A program made the translations under genes and the position numbers. A DNA stretch of 64,000 nucleotides from Colocasia esculenta. Its lineage: Eukaryota > Streptophyta > Magnoliopsida > Alismatales > Araceae. Where the stretch lies: positions 9,295,146 through 9,359,145 of the forward strand of contig CM024753.1 in assembly GCA_014218235.1 (NCBI GenBank), read 5' to 3'. The notes under the pieces were generated by a model. It was given only the letters and a program-made list of their open reading frames with translations, searched no databases and had not been told where the DNA came from. This document shows, in pieces, positions 47,608 to 60,406 of the stretch (within the stretch, counting starts at the first letter, position 1; the number at the start of each line of letters is the position of its first letter).

Positions 47608-47778
47608 TTGGAAAAAAGGTGTTAATGAGGCTTTATAAAAGAAAGGTGAAACTCAAGGTTGATAGAATAAAAAATGTACCTCAAAAGTTGTGCTATGTTG
47701 TCCTCATGTGTGGGGTTGTCTTTATATGTGGGGTCTTTAGTCCCACATGGGATACCCCTAAGTAGTTAAGGGCTTCAT
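47608..47778 (-). mobile_element. LTR fragment, same family as the solo LTR at 58641-59754
   Basis: Read in reverse complement it matches the last part of 58641-59754: shared words include GGGACTAAAGAC, ACAACTTTTGA and the end TTTTTTCCAACA against TTTTACCCAACA. It begins TGTTGG on the plus strand, the LTR end, and is cut off by the N gap. Confidence 0.7.
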
Positions 47779-47878
47779 NNNNNNNNNNNNNNNNNNNNNN
47801 NNNNNNNNNNNNNNNNNNNNNNNNNNNNNNNNNNNNNNNNNNNNNNNNNNNNNNNNNNNNNNNNNNNNNNNNNNNNNN
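47779..47878. other. assembly gap (100 N)
   Basis: Exactly 100 N, a conventional placeholder. True gap size unknown. The gap separates a minus-strand LTR fragment from the 3' end of a gypsy element, so repeats probably caused the break. Confidence 0.99.
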
Positions 47879-48623
47879 GAGTTTGCCTACAGTATTAGTT
47901 TTCATGCCAGCATTGGGATCGCACCCCTTTTAGGCATTGTACTGCAGACCTTGTAGGACTCTGCTCGATTGGAATGAGGTAGGGAATGACAACTGTTGGG
48001 CCTTGAGTTAGTGCAACAATGTGTTGAGGCGGTGAGATTTATCAGACAGAAACTATTGGTAACTCAAAGCTAGCAAAAGAGTTATGCAGACCAACGTCGC
48101 CGACCATTGTAGCTCGAGATGGGTGATAGTGTTCCTGTGAATCTTGTCAACCAAGGGGCTGATGTGATTTGGGAAGTGGGGGAAGCTCAACCCACGCTAT
48201 ATCATCCCATTCCCCATCTTGGAGTGGGTTAGTGAGGTTACTTGTCACCTGGCCTTGCCACCAGCCTTAACCGAAGTGCATGATGTCTTCCACGTGTCTA
48301 TGTTGCAAAGATATGTAGTAGATTTCTCCATGTGCTAGACTACTCGGACTTGCAAGTAGCTCTAGACTTATTGGTATCCGAGTACCCCAATCTTTTTTGT
48401 GGATTGAAAGGGGCAACAACTGTGGAACGAGGTCATGTCTCTCGTGAAGGTCATTTGGGAGAATCATATGGGTGGTGAGGTGACCTGGAAGAGGGAGGAT
48501 GAGATATTAGAGCAATTTTCATACTTGTTTGATTGAGTCCTCCATCTTTTACCCTTATCTTTTGTTCTCCCTTCGGCATGGATAGCAATTTTGAGGATGA
48601 ATTTTTCTTTAACGGTGGCAGGA
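47879..48623 (+). pseudogene. 3' end of a second gypsy pol (integrase C-terminus)
   Basis: In mixed frames I read fragments of the integrase C-terminal region: a WNEVG phrase, VRFIRQKLL, YIGPF-like context and EVHDVFHVSMLQRYVVD (about 48270-48320), then a chromodomain-like WKREDEIL piece (about 48490). Multiple stops. A purine-rich GGTGGCAGGA precedes the LTR start at 48624. The 5' part of the element is lost in or beyond the gap. Confidence 0.75.
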
Positions 48624-51600
48624 TGTAGGGACCTAGACTTTTGGAACTTGGTTTGAGGGTCTTGAGAACCTTTAGTGGGCCTCAGGGGTGCCTATATATC
48701 GAGTTAAAATCAACTTTTCGGAGGTTTACAGGTGGTTTTTGTGTTGGAGTATAGACATGCACATCATCCCAAGCACATCTATAGAAGCACTAGTCAAGGG
48801 TGGCACATCTATACTTTTGGGTTTTTTCGTTGATTGACAACTGTCAGATTGCTTTATGCACATGACATAGTCTATTAGACGTGCCACATGTTGTTTTGCA
48901 TGGCTGGAGTCATGCCATGCCTATCGAGTGCGTTTGGATAGTGTGCTATCAAGATGCTGGTCAAACACCAAGCATCAAATAGTCAAAGGCCAGTCATGCG
49001 CCTGGGCCCTGTACGACTTTAGTCATGCCTAGTTGCGGTGGCACGACTCAATCAATTTTATTTATAAGAGAGGGGTGTTCCCCTTGTGAGCTCTTCAATT
49101 TTTTCTCCACCATCCCCATTTGAGCACCCTTCTTTCACCCTCTTCTCCTCCTTCAGCGGCCGATAGTGGGTTGGGACATTTTGGCGGCATCATGTTAGTT
49201 GTCCTTGCTAGGTGGGAGGTTTGGACACGGTGGAGTCGGTGAGGAAGAGGAGTTCCACCTACGTGAAGGCCTCAGTGAGTTGGTGCCGCCTTCAAGAGGT
49301 AGGGTGACGATCTCCACAACCAAAATCGTATTTTACTGCTATTTACACACCGTGAATGGACATGAATGTGAGCTCTTGTGCTAGGGAGTAAGTGAAATCA
49401 TGCCTTGGGTGTAAGAGAGGTCGGTTTCACAATCCTTCCATTAATGCAGTTTTCTCCTTACATGTGTGATTTGAAGGGTCTGGGCAGTTCCCCTTCCTCC
49501 CCTTATCCTTCCTATGGATTCATATGTGAAATCGGCTACCTAGAGGGCCGGATCTAGGTGTTTTCAAGTGGGATGTTCACGTTGTATAGTTCGCCAATTG
49601 ACTCAGTGTGCGTCTCTAATCACACTTTGAGTTGTAAGGCATTTAGGTCTAGGTCTCTAGTAACCTGTGTAGAGGTATAGGGTGGGTCCAAAGGTGCTCG
49701 ACGCAATGCACCGATGGTCTGGGTGGTGGAGCCCCAATCATGGCATGCCTTGCCAGTACGACTAGAGATGCACACACCATGAGTGGAGCGTCTTAGGCTA
49801 AAAGCTTTAACAAGTGTTTTCTCGACTGTGTTAAGTCCAGAGGAGTCGGGGTTGTGACCCATTGCACTCTATAGTGGCGTGGCTTCCAAGTGTTGAGGGT
49901 GGTGCTTTGCATCAGTTGCGATAGGTCCCTCATGTGGGAGCACAAATCGAGGTCTATTGTCATCTTTCTGGCATCCCTATATGTGTAGCAAAAGATAGAT
50001 GTAGGTCCTAATGCTTGCACCACAATAAGGGTTTGGAGCCATTTTTAGGACCCCTCCAGTGTGAGGAAAGAATGAATGGGCATAGTGGTTTGACATTTGA
50101 GTGCACTCGTGAGTGGGGGTGCAGACATCCAGTGGACGGGGGCTAAGTGGTCTTAGTAGTTATGAGTGCCCTACAAGCCAATTCACATTAGTGATAACAC
50201 TTGTAATCTTATACTAATCTCTTTTGGTAATAATATTAATGACATTTTCTCACTTTATATTACATAAATGAGATGATGTTTATATTGTGATGTTCATGGG
50301 TCTGTGCAATGAGAGTGGATCATGATGAGATTATGATAATGAGATCAATTCTTTTTAAACACATATCTTAAAATTTTCTGGTCATAGGTTACTCGAGAAG
50401 GACATCGAGATAATCAAATAGATTGGTGTGCTGTATATTCATCCATATGATGAAGGTAGCTGATCTCATAGCCACTTGTGTGGACATAAGGGGTATGATG
50501 TAGGTGCTCATTAGAGAATGAGTTTACTGAATGATCCGCCCTTAGAATATTTTATGGTTGATGATAGCTGATTGTCAAATAGTGATTGCGTCCTTAGACT
50601 TGGGACATCAAGAATGTCTTGTTTGAGCACTCAATTATTTGTCGGACTAATAGATCTGAAAGTTTTAGATCTAGTACAACCGATTATTGGAAATTGTAGC
50701 CAACGTTACGAAGATAATTGTGTGTTAATAAATGATCATTCACTCTCGGTATCATGAGAGGAATATCTATGTGTTTTTGCTCAGAAAAATCCCTAAGTAG
50801 GGTCAATCAAATTGAGAGTGAAAGAGTTTTTTGGGAGAATTTGATAAGGGTAATAATGGAATGGATTCCGTATAAGCCTGATAGTACCATGCCTAACATA
50901 TAGTCTCTAGGATATTAGTTGGATGAGGGACTAAAGATACACGATAACTATGAGCAGAAATGTCCAATGGATTCCCCCTTATTATTTGGGACTATGGCGT
51001 AGTAGCTTGGTATATTCATAGTCAATGAGTTGAGTGAATTATTATAGAGATAATAATTCACTAAGTCAGAAGGAGTTTTGATTCAAAAGGATTCTGATAG
51101 GTGCAACTCACGACCAGCTCGATATTGGGCTTAGAGGGTCACACACAAAAGGTGGTTGACACGACGATGATAGAGGATTGTATATGAGTTATCCAATGGC
51201 TCTTCTTTGACCCAAGATGGAGTAATGATAGTCTGTCACCAAGATGGTCCTGCCGACATAGTCGATTGTCGCCAGAAATCCTAGAGACATGATTGACTGT
51301 CTCCAAAAGAGTCTTGTTGACAGTGACCTATGTCACCAATCTTATTTGGCGACAGCTTATATTGTCGTCAACACAGGCATGGCCGCACGACATGTGTGCC
51401 ATGCCTAGTTTTTGGGCCACCCTATATTTAGGATAAGAGGGGTGTGAAGAGCTACATGCTGAGCTCTTCACACCCATATCATCCTCTCCTCCTTTTTCCT
51501 CTTCCCATAGCTCTCAGAGAGAGAAGGAAGCAAGAGGTGAACCCTCCTTGCTCCAACTGTTGCAACTTCTATTGCTACTGTTGCAGCTTCTAGTCATGTT

Positions 51601-52634
51601 GCTACTTGCTATTGTGGCTGCTGCTACTTGCTACTGCTCCTGTTGCTCCACCTTGGAGGTGCAAGAGGGAGAGGTCATCGACGAGAGGAGGAGTCGTCAT
51701 CCCTAGAGACCGATGTCTGGACACCGTTAGAAGGAGGTCACATAAGCTCCTTCATCTGTAGGATTGGTTCTATGCTTCCGGGGATATACGAGCGCCTCTA
51801 GGTGAGAAAGTCTCGCCCTTATATGAATTGTATGAGAGTCATGTACCCGGACATCATCCTGGTCCGATAAGTTCTTGTGGAGAATGTGTTTTTATTTTTT
51901 AAATATACTTCTGATGTGCATTTAATGCCCCTCACACTTTCCTACAGGTCCCCAATCAGTCCCATGCTTTCTCGCCACGCCACATCCTGCAAGGTCCATA
52001 GCTGAGTAAGGGAGGGACAGACAGTGAGAGCTGTAGCAATGAGACTACGGTTAGCCAATGGTAGCATTGCTCACTTGCTTCACTCAATGTATTGAGACGG
52101 AAGGCGTGAGCGATAGTCACGTGTACTTGAGGCACCAGGGAGCATCCTAGCTATAAGGCTTGTGGTTGTCATATTATTCTTTTTCTGCTCAAGATTAGTG
52201 AGTGGTAAGCATGCCTATTTAACTGCTCTTTAATTTATTGCACTTATATCTCATCCTACTTAGCTTGTATGTACTTACCTTGTATGTATGGTGTTCGTGG
52301 GATCGAAAGAACCTTATTGGGCCTTGTTCATGAGACTCATTTCCTACTTTTGCAGGTGAGAGTTATTGGCAAGAGCGCCATACTTGGACTAAGGAGTAGG
52401 GTGTCGACGCACCATCAACAGTTCCTTTCTTTTGTAGCACCTCGAGGTATATTGTGCTTCTTGCTATCGAATAGGACATATACTATGTTGTACTAACTTG
52501 TTATTTTTGTTATGCTTATTTAGTAAGTTGTTTATTTCATTAGACCAATTTTGAACCCTTCCAAGCCTTTGCATTCATGAGTGGTGACGTGGGATACATG
52601 TGCTTAGTTGGTTCCCCAATCCTGGGTTGTTACA
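48624..52634 (+). repeat. 3' LTR of the second gypsy element, about 4 kb, probably with a nested insertion
   Basis: Starts TGTAGGGACC after the purine tract and ends GGGTTGTTACA, with the TTTGCAGGTGAG word near 52353 typical of the R/U5 end. Two separate TATA-like/leader-like segments occur (about 49063 and 51424), each followed by GAGCTCTTCA, which suggests another LTR or a duplication within. I could not find its borders. No gene inside. Confidence 0.65.
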
Positions 52635-53135
52635 CTAAGATAGGAAGTAAGCTCAAGATCTAGTCACGCCATTAGATCGCTCGGATCATAGCTTGAAATG
52701 CTCATTTATCTCGAGCAAGCCTTGGGCTTGGCGGCCCGAAGGTCCTCAACTCGATAATAAGGTGGATGTGTCTTGCGGGCTACTAAAGCGGCCAGAGAGA
52801 GGCAAAGTCAATTAGGGCTTCTACTTTATGATATGGTTGGTAGGTTCATTAAGATGACAGTTACCTCAAAAGACGTGGGGGGGGGGGTTAAGATAGAGAT
52901 AAATTTCGAAGATGATTGTTCATAATTATGACTCATAAATCTCATAGTGGATCTTAAAGTCTTGAACCCTCATGCTCCAACCTCATTACCTTATGAGTTT
53001 TAAGGAATCGTCGAACGAAGCAAACATCCATGTAAATAGGATTCCTTCGAAAAACGTATGAACTCTTATACTGGTTAAGAGAGAGGTTGAATCCTCTCAT
53101 TCTCTTATTTTGAGCTTTCGTCTCTTACCGATTAA
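52635..53135. other. intergenic, nothing recognised
   Basis: Contains a run of G near 52879. No coding signal. Confidence 0.4.
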
Positions 53136-53772
53136 GGGTCCATTTGGTTGTATGTAAAACAGTTTAATAGAGAAATAATTTTTCACGGAATAACTTTTAT
53201 GTGAAAATGAAAACATAATTGTCTATTTGGTTGTCAGGTAAATATAAAGTTGTATGGAGAGGTATGAGATCTTATGATCCACACAAATAAGGGAGAGTCA
53301 TATACTCCTTGTGTATAAACACTATTCATCAAATTTTTTTATTTTATTTTATTTTTTATTTTTAAAAAATAAAAAATAGATAACTAATGAAAAATATGTA
53401 ACTTTGACAAAGACAATTTAAAATAAGAGAAATAAAATAAAAACACAATTTGAATGAATAGTATTCTACATATATTTTAATAAAAATAAAAATTAAATTA
53501 ACTAATAAAAAATATTAAACTTGACAAAGACTACTTAAATGAGTGGAAAAAATAAAAATGTAACTTGCATGAATAGTGCCTAAACTTGTTCATGTAGAAA
53601 CTGCAGCGCGACAGTTGGAAAATGGCATCCGCGATTTTTTCGCAGACGTCAAAATCTAGGTTTTTTGTGATTTAATTTTCTAAATTTTGATTTTCAATGG
53701 TACCAAATGATATAAAAAATTATTTTTTTTGAAAACTATTTCTTAACTCGAATTTTCCGTTCAAACAGATCC
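53136..53772. mobile_element. Tourist-like MITE, TAA target duplication
   Basis: Ends GGGTCCATTTGGTTG and, in reverse complement, GGATCTGTTTGAACG, flanked by TAA on both sides (53133-53135 and 53773-53775). Size 637 bp, very AT-rich with long A and T runs. It lies about 1.2 kb upstream of the kinase start. Confidence 0.7.
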
Positions 53773-53775
53773 TAA

Positions 53776-54934
53776 GTATCATAAGATTTTCTTTGAGATT
53801 CCCATCCCAAGCCGTTGTTCTTTTTTTTACTTTTGTCGATTTCTATCCAGAGCGAGAGAAGACTGCTTTCAATTTCTCTAACTCCAACATCATTCCACGA
53901 TCTGCAGTGGGATTCAAGATCTCTTCAAAAACAAATTGTCATGGCAATGGAAGAACATGCAACCAAAACGGGGGGTCTTACCTCCTCTGCTAAAATTCTT
54001 ATTCCTGCTAATGGAAGAGACCTTAGAGAACATGCTCGGAAACAGTTTGAGAACAAAAATTATCAATAAAATTTATCTCAATATATGTTTGAAGATTCCA
54101 ACGATCAAAACTCCCTTTCAAAATCGCATTCCTTCAAATGAGAGAGAGAGAGAGAGAGAGCCCTTAAACCATCTCTGTCTGATTCAACCGAATAATTGCA
54201 GGATTTATGTAAACATGGTAAATGGTAAAAGAGAATACAATATTTTTAAAGTCTAGCACCGGAAGGGAGGAAGGAATCAAAGGCCCGTAGACCACTCGTA
54301 AAAGAAAGAGACACCAGAGTCCTGGAGGTTTTAAATATTAAAGTAATGTTGTTGGCTGGCTTTTTAATTGAAACGGCCAGCTCTTGCCTACCGCTCCCCA
54401 GCAATACTCCTGTTGGCACACCCCCACCATCTCCGCCCACTATACCCCGTCTTCAGCTAGAACTTAACACCAGACAAAAAGCCGAGCCAAGCGACCCCAA
54501 CCCAGGAGCTCTCCCCCCACTCTCTCTGCCTGCACATCCTGCTCTGCCCTCCTCTCCTTCCTCTTCGTCTCTGTCTCTCTCTATCTCGTATCCTGGTCTG
54601 TGCCCCTATCCCTTCCTTCTATACCCAGACAAAGGAAGCAAACGGCTGGCTAGAAGACCAGTATAAGGCCAAAAGCCCACACCGTCCGCTTCTTATCTCT
54701 GGCGTTCAGTATCTCCGAATTGATCTCTTCCCCTTTCAGTATATCTGGATTTCAGTGCCGATCGGGTCGCAGTTGAATGGTTTTCTGTTGCGTGCGGATT
54801 TAGAGTAAGGGACAGATGAATCTTCATGGAGGAAGCCGCTCTGTTTCCTGAGAAAGGTGACACCTTTTGTTGTTGTTGCAGGCGCAGCCGTAGCTGGCAG
54901 GAGTAGCGGCGGCGGCAGGGTGGGAAGGGGGAAG
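53776..54934 (+). promoter_or_regulatory. promoter and 5' leader region of the receptor-like kinase
   Basis: A (GA)n run lies at 54139-54160 and CT-rich leader sequence at 54500-54620. The sequence GTTGTTGTTGCAG ending near 54881 is a good splice acceptor, so a 5'-UTR intron probably precedes the coding exon. No TATA box could be placed with confidence. Confidence 0.5.
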
Positions 54935-57755
54935 ATGTCGTTCTTCGAGGGGGCGTTCCTGAACAGCGAGCTGTCCAAGCCCACGTCTGTATTTGGGTTG
55001 CGGCTGTGGGTGCTCATCGGCATCTGCGTCGGCGTGTTCATCGTCCTCTTCCTTTTCCTCCTCTCCCTCTGCTGCCTCACCTCCCGCCGCGGGCGGCGCC
55101 AGTCGCCGTCCTCCCCCGTCAAACGCCACCACCGGCGAGACGCCACCCCCGTCGTGTCCAAGGAGATCCTCGAGGTCGTCCCTCCACCCCCCGGCCGCCA
55201 TCCCGCCGTCGTGACCGCGGCTCCTGCGGCTGCCCGGCCCCTGGCCGCGGCGGAGGTCGTGGTTGACATCGGGGGGAAGTCCGACCACCGCGTGGTGCTC
55301 CCGGGCCACGGCGGGCCGAGGCCAGCGGGCGGGTCCACCGCCACGAGCGGCGGGGAGAGCGGCCGGTCGGAGGCGGTTTCGGTTTCGGGCTCGGTGGGAG
55401 GAGGGCGGGGCCCGCCCGAGGTGTCGCACCTGGGATGGGGCCACTGGTATACCCTGCGGGAGCTGGAGGAAGCGACGGGTGGGCTGGTGGAGGAGAACGT
55501 GATCGGAGAGGGAGGGTATGGCATAGTTTACAAGGGCGTCCTTGCCGACGGCACCATGGTCGCCGTCAAGAACCTCCTCAACAACAGGTGAGCCACTGCT
55601 GCTGCTACCGCACGACGCCTCTCAAATTCCCTACAGTTTGAAATTTTAAAAAATGAGATTTTTAGCATTTTTGGTTCCTATCCATCTTGTTTTAATCTTA
55701 TACTAGATTTGTTTTGGTTTGATTGTCGATTCTGGTAGTTTAAGAGAAAAAGGTCACTAACATTGATGGATAGCATGATAGCATCTGATTTCTATCAAAG
55801 TTCTTTGCTTGCTTCTTGATGGTTTCCCCAGTTTTGGACTCTTCCACGATGTTTCCCAGAAAAATTTCAGCTTCTACGTCCCACTGGCATTGTGCTTCTC
55901 CTGTTCTGCATGTTTCATCTGTCCATCTGGGTGGTTGTATACGTATATTCCTCTATCTTTTCAGTGTCACTTTACAACTGGAGGATTCTGCTTCTTGTCT
56001 ACAAGCTTGCGTTAACCTCTGTCATTCACATGCTGCTGCCTTTTTCGCTTTTTGGGGGGTGTCTTACTTCTTATCTTTGTTATGCTTGATTTGGTGATTT
56101 TAAGTTGCTGTCACGGAAGGTATCTGTCTGCTTCCCGTCAGTGCACGTTGAGTGGTCGAACACTGCTGTTTCGATGTTCTTTTAGGCCCTTGTCTCATTA
56201 CTGCACTTGATCTGGTTCAAAGAACATTTCTTTCTTGGGTCCACCTTTTAAACTCTTTCCATGTTATTCTGGGGCTTACCACATAGTGAAATCCCTTCCC
56301 TGCAGCTAATTCTCATTTTTTGGTGTGTGTTCAGGGGCCAAGCAGAGAAGGAGTTCAGGATGGAAGTTGAAGCAATTGGGCGTGTTAGGCACAAGAACCT
56401 TGTCAGGTTGCTTGGTTACTGTGTTGAGGGGGCATACAGGTATCCTTTGGTTGCTTGTTAGGCAACACTTTTGGATCTGTTATATTTGGACTACTTTTAT
56501 TCAGCTTGGTTAGACAATGCTCATGAACTCTTCATCTACCTAATGTTGCTCATTCTTGGTGCCAGGATGCTTGTGTATGAATATGTGGACAATGGCAATC
56601 TTGATCAATGGCTTCATGGAGATGTGGGGCCAGTCAGCCCCCTGACATGGGAGATTAGGATGAACATCATCCTTGGGACGGCGAAAGGGTGTGGAATTTT
56701 CCCTCCTTATTTGTTTCTCTCTTTTTCTTAGGATCCAGTAATATGTGTTATTTTTCAGTTCACTTCTGACATGATGTATGCATGGAGAACTGAAAGAATC
56801 ATTCTTTACAGCTTGGCCTACCTGCATGAGGGCCTCGAGCCGAAGGTGGTTCACCGAGATGTGAAGTCTAGCAACATCCTTCTCGACCGACAGTGGAATT
56901 CTAAAGTGTCCGACTTTGGACTTGCCAAGCTGTTGTGCTCAGAGACGAGTTATGTTACGACCCGTGTGATGGGCACATTTGGGTGAGTTCCACCCACCTG
57001 CTTCTGATGTGCGGAGGGTGAATCTTTCTCCTCATTTTCTTTCCAACTGTGATCAATAAATATCATTGAATTCATGTCAATGCTGTTGTTTCATGGTTAA
57101 TGCAGTTATGTGGCGCCCGAATATGCTAGCACTGGCATGTTGAATGAGAGAAGTGATATATATAGTTTTGGGGTTCTTATTATGGAGATACTAACTGGAC
57201 GAGTACCTGTGGACTACACAAGACCACCTGGCGAGGTTCCCCACTTGGCCATAATTTTTCTTCCCTACAAAACCCTGTCTTGAAGCCTGAAACTGAATCA
57301 GTTGAATCTTTCTCTGAAGGTGAACTTGGTTGAATGGTTAAAAACTATGGTTGGAGAACGAAAAGCTGAAGAAGTGGTCGATCCAAAGATGCCGGAGAAA
57401 CCATCACCCAAGGTGCTGAAACGAGCTCTCCTTGTGGCGCTCCGCTGCGTTGATCCAGATTCGCTAAAGCGCCCCAAGATGGGCCATGTGATTCACATGC
57501 TAGAGATGGATGAATCAATATCCCGTGATGTATGTTTGATCATTTCCTAACAATCCATCTATGTAAATTGCCTTTTGTTCATCAAGCTTCCTTCTCATCA
57601 CTTGCCTCGTACTCATTTCGCAGGATCGAAAAGTTACCCGAGACGGACCTGGTTCCCACAATCATGATAATTCGAAGAGGACGTCCCTTGGCAGATATGA
57701 TATGGGTGAAGGAGAAGCAAGCCGCAACAGTGAGCATCCTGCATGGAGGAGATGA
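54935..57755 (+). CDS. receptor-like protein kinase (single-pass, short ectodomain, At5g18500-like)
   Basis: Seven exons: 54935-55587, 56335-56439, 56566-56688, 56812-56982, 57106-57235, 57320-57529, 57624-57755. Total 1524 bases, 507 residues, open with all GT-AG introns. A short N-terminus (ELSKPTSVFGLRLW) precedes one membrane helix at about residues 24-48. A basic, low-complexity juxtamembrane region follows, then WYTLRELEEATGG and the kinase: glycine loop IGEGGYGIVYKG (190-201), lysine K212, VVHRDVKSSN with D310 (an RD kinase), SDFGLAK with D328, YVAPEYA and SDIYSFGVL. All catalytic residues are present. The N-terminal motif matches plant kinases such as At5g18500, At2g42960 and At3g59110. 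It should act at the plasma membrane; its ligand is unknown. Confidence 0.93.
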
Positions 57756-57983
57756 TATCTCAACAAATGGGCAACTGATGGATGTTTGAATCTGTGCGGC
57801 CTCTTCTCCTATAACAAGCAATTTTGGCCGTTCATGATTCAAAGGAAAGATGTTAACTGATGCTTCTCTTGACTCCTGCGACTTAGTTGTGTTCTCCTCT
57901 CACCGTTCCTCGATTCCTATTGGAATCCTTTTGCACTGTACCATAGTAAACAAATTTTTCCTCAAGTAATAACACCTGATGAT

Positions 57984-58035
57984 AGTTTTGCTGCAGCTTC
58001 AAAACGGGCAGTTTTGCTGCAGCTTCAAAATGGGC
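57984..58035. repeat. 26-bp tandem duplication in the kinase 3' region
   Basis: AGTTTTGCTGCAGCTTCAAA plus six bases is repeated at 57984-58009 and 58010-58035 with one or two differences, about 230 bp after the stop codon. Confidence 0.85.
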
Positions 58036-58640
58036 AGTTCCTGTACTTTTCCAGTATCTTTTGCACGGTTCCTCCTTTTCTTCCCAATCTTTAACATTGG
58101 ATCAACCTGAAAAATCAAGAATGGTTGCTTGGCAGTTCAGTGTGGAGACTATGATTCAAATGAGTGTTATTCCTCCCCACTGGATCCACTTCCTACTACT
58201 GTACTACCTTTGTTTAGGTAAGTTCTCAACTCTTTGGGGGAATCTTGAAGAACTTGAATATGTTGTAAGGTGAAGAGATCTGCACATGGATCCACAAAAC
58301 AAATGCTACTACACAGGTTGACATGAAAGCTGCGGCTCCTAAAATAATATTGAGACTCTGAACTGGATTAATTGATCCTGTCTGGTGCCAACTCACTCAC
58401 ATGGGCCGTACAGAAGGCCTCTCTTTGTGAACATGCGGAAATAGGTGGGGTGGGGGTGTGGGGGTGGGAGGATCTTGGTGGCACAGGTTTCGGCTCTGTA
58501 TCAACTTGGCTCCTTCTCATGGTGTTTGGTGAACCTTCTTAATTCCTACCTACATCTGCCGTCTATTATGTCGCCAAAGTGAACCGTGCAAGTAATTTTT
58601 GGGAGCGCAGACACTCGTCTCAGACACAAGAGGTGGAACT

Positions 58641-59754
58641 TGTTAGAAAAATAGAGTGAAATAGAGCACAATCATGATAATAATCGGATACAAGTATGTG
58701 CACGTAGAATCATATAGGCATATGGAAATAATCCAAATAACAACAATCAAAATATAGTATATATGAGATCAATTGCAATAATAAACATGTTGTAAGTAGA
58801 CATAAACAAAAGCAATATGAATGTAGTAGAAGTGCCTCTAACGAGATTCACTTTAGAGAAGATATCGCCCTCACAAGAATAATACATTGGGTAAGGCGAT
58901 CTTCTCTCAGGATACGACTACCACTATGAGATTAGAAATCACATTTATTCTAATCTTGTAAACAATATTATACGAAACTTAATCCTTGTCTAGAAAAAAG
59001 GAAAATAGGGAACGGAGGAAGTGCACCGAACACTAGCGAAACGTGACTGTTCAGCCGAATGGAGACGCAACAGCAATGCCCGGGGGGAGGCGAAGTCGGC
59101 GAGACGAAGTCATCGACGCTGTCGGAGGAGCGAGAAAGAGGGTGACAGGAAAGCGAGCGGTTTCTCTTTCCGAGAGTCGATAAGATGCTTCCAAGATTGG
59201 GTAACTGTGATTAGGAAACTTAATCACAATATCAAACACCTAATACCTGCGTAGATCAAGACAATGGGCTCATTCAGAAAACTGAACCAAAATAGCTTCA
59301 ATCTCTCCAAGAAATGTCCAAAACGTAAAAAGAAGAAGTAAAAAAATGTCAAGTCAAGTCGGCTGAACCACACCATCACACGCGCGCGCCAACCCGGCCC
59401 GGCCCAGCAGTGTGCATGTGTGATATGGTCTAACAAAACCCACCATGTCTATAAGACATTGTCTCATAGACTCTTGGGGTTATGAAGTCGTATGTTTGGT
59501 ATTTGGATAGGTTGGAGATAGAGTGAGGTTATCCTCAAAATAGTGGAGTTATCCTCAAAATTTTGGGGATAACCCCACTCTAATCTCAGTCTATCCAAAT
59601 ACCAAATATAGTATCTCTTTATGGGTATCTCATATGGGACTAAAGACCTCACACATAAGAACAAACTAGTACAACTTTTGATGCACATTTTATTTTATCA
59701 ACTTTGAGTTTTTCTTTTCTTTTATATTGTCTCTAACACCTCTTTTACCCAACA
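58641..59754. mobile_element. solo LTR (1.1 kb), copia-like
   Basis: Begins TGTTAGAAAAATAG and ends TTTTACCCAACA. GAACT lies on both sides (58636-58640 and 59755-59759) as the 5-bp duplication. No internal region. The TGTTAG start and the word GGGACTAAAGAC are common in copia LTRs. A related fragment in the opposite orientation is at 47608-47778. It hosts a small MITE at 59491-59610. Confidence 0.85.
59491..59610. mobile_element. 120-bp hairpin MITE nested in the solo LTR
   Basis: TATGTTTGGTATTTGGATAG on the left and TATATTTGGTATTTGGATAG in reverse complement on the right. The inner part also pairs around GTTATCCTCAAAAT / ATTTTGGGGATAAC, so the whole unit folds into one long hairpin. Confidence 0.75.
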
Positions 59755-60044
59755 GAACTTGCAGCACGACAACAAATGTGGGCCGCACCTCAGATGTGTC
59801 TAGGACGGATAACAAGAGTTTCTCCATTTTTATACAGCAACTAGATTAGTCAAATTGCAATGTGAAGTGTGAGCCCCCTCTCATCACAAAGGAAGAATTC
59901 TTACTCCGAAACTGTGATTGGAATTTAAAATTTGATGACCTGCATGACAATTTCACTCATTCAAAATAAGTGCTATTAAAAGGGGACTTGAATGAGGTTT
60001 AAGATTGTCATAGCATATTTCCTTTCTTTTCACTCATTTTTAGG

Positions 60045-60398
60045 TAGAGCTGTAATTAGGTCGGGTTCGGAATCGAAAATACATGTTTTGATTTCGATAA
60101 TCGAAATATAATTTTGATTATGATAAAATCGAAATAATTAATTCTGATTTCATTTCAATTTCGATAATATTATCAGAACTAAAATTTCAATAACTAAGGT
60201 GCTTATCATGATTTTGTATTATGAGTTTATAGATAATTTATCGGAATAACTGATACAGATTCTAATTATTGTTCAATTTCGATTCTAATTCCGATAACTT
60301 ATCGAAATATTCGATATCAATTTTGATAAACTATCGATATTATTTTTTAATTTTGAAATCGATAATTTTTATAGAATCAAGTTCCATTTACATCCCTA
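60045..60398. mobile_element. hAT-like MITE
   Basis: Ends TAGAGCTGTAATTAGGTCG and, in reverse complement, TAGGGATGTAAATGGAAC. The flanks TTTTTAGG (60037-60044) and CTTTTAGG (60399-60406) match in seven of eight bases, the hAT duplication size. The interior is dense in TTTCGATAA / TTATCGAAA words. No transposase. Confidence 0.75.
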
Positions 60399-60406
60399 CT
60401 TTTAGG

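Noticed and set aside
54736..55524. 262-codon open frame on the minus strand over the kinase first exon
   Set aside because: Composition follows from the GC-rich third positions of the kinase exon; no domain, and the plus-strand kinase is certain.
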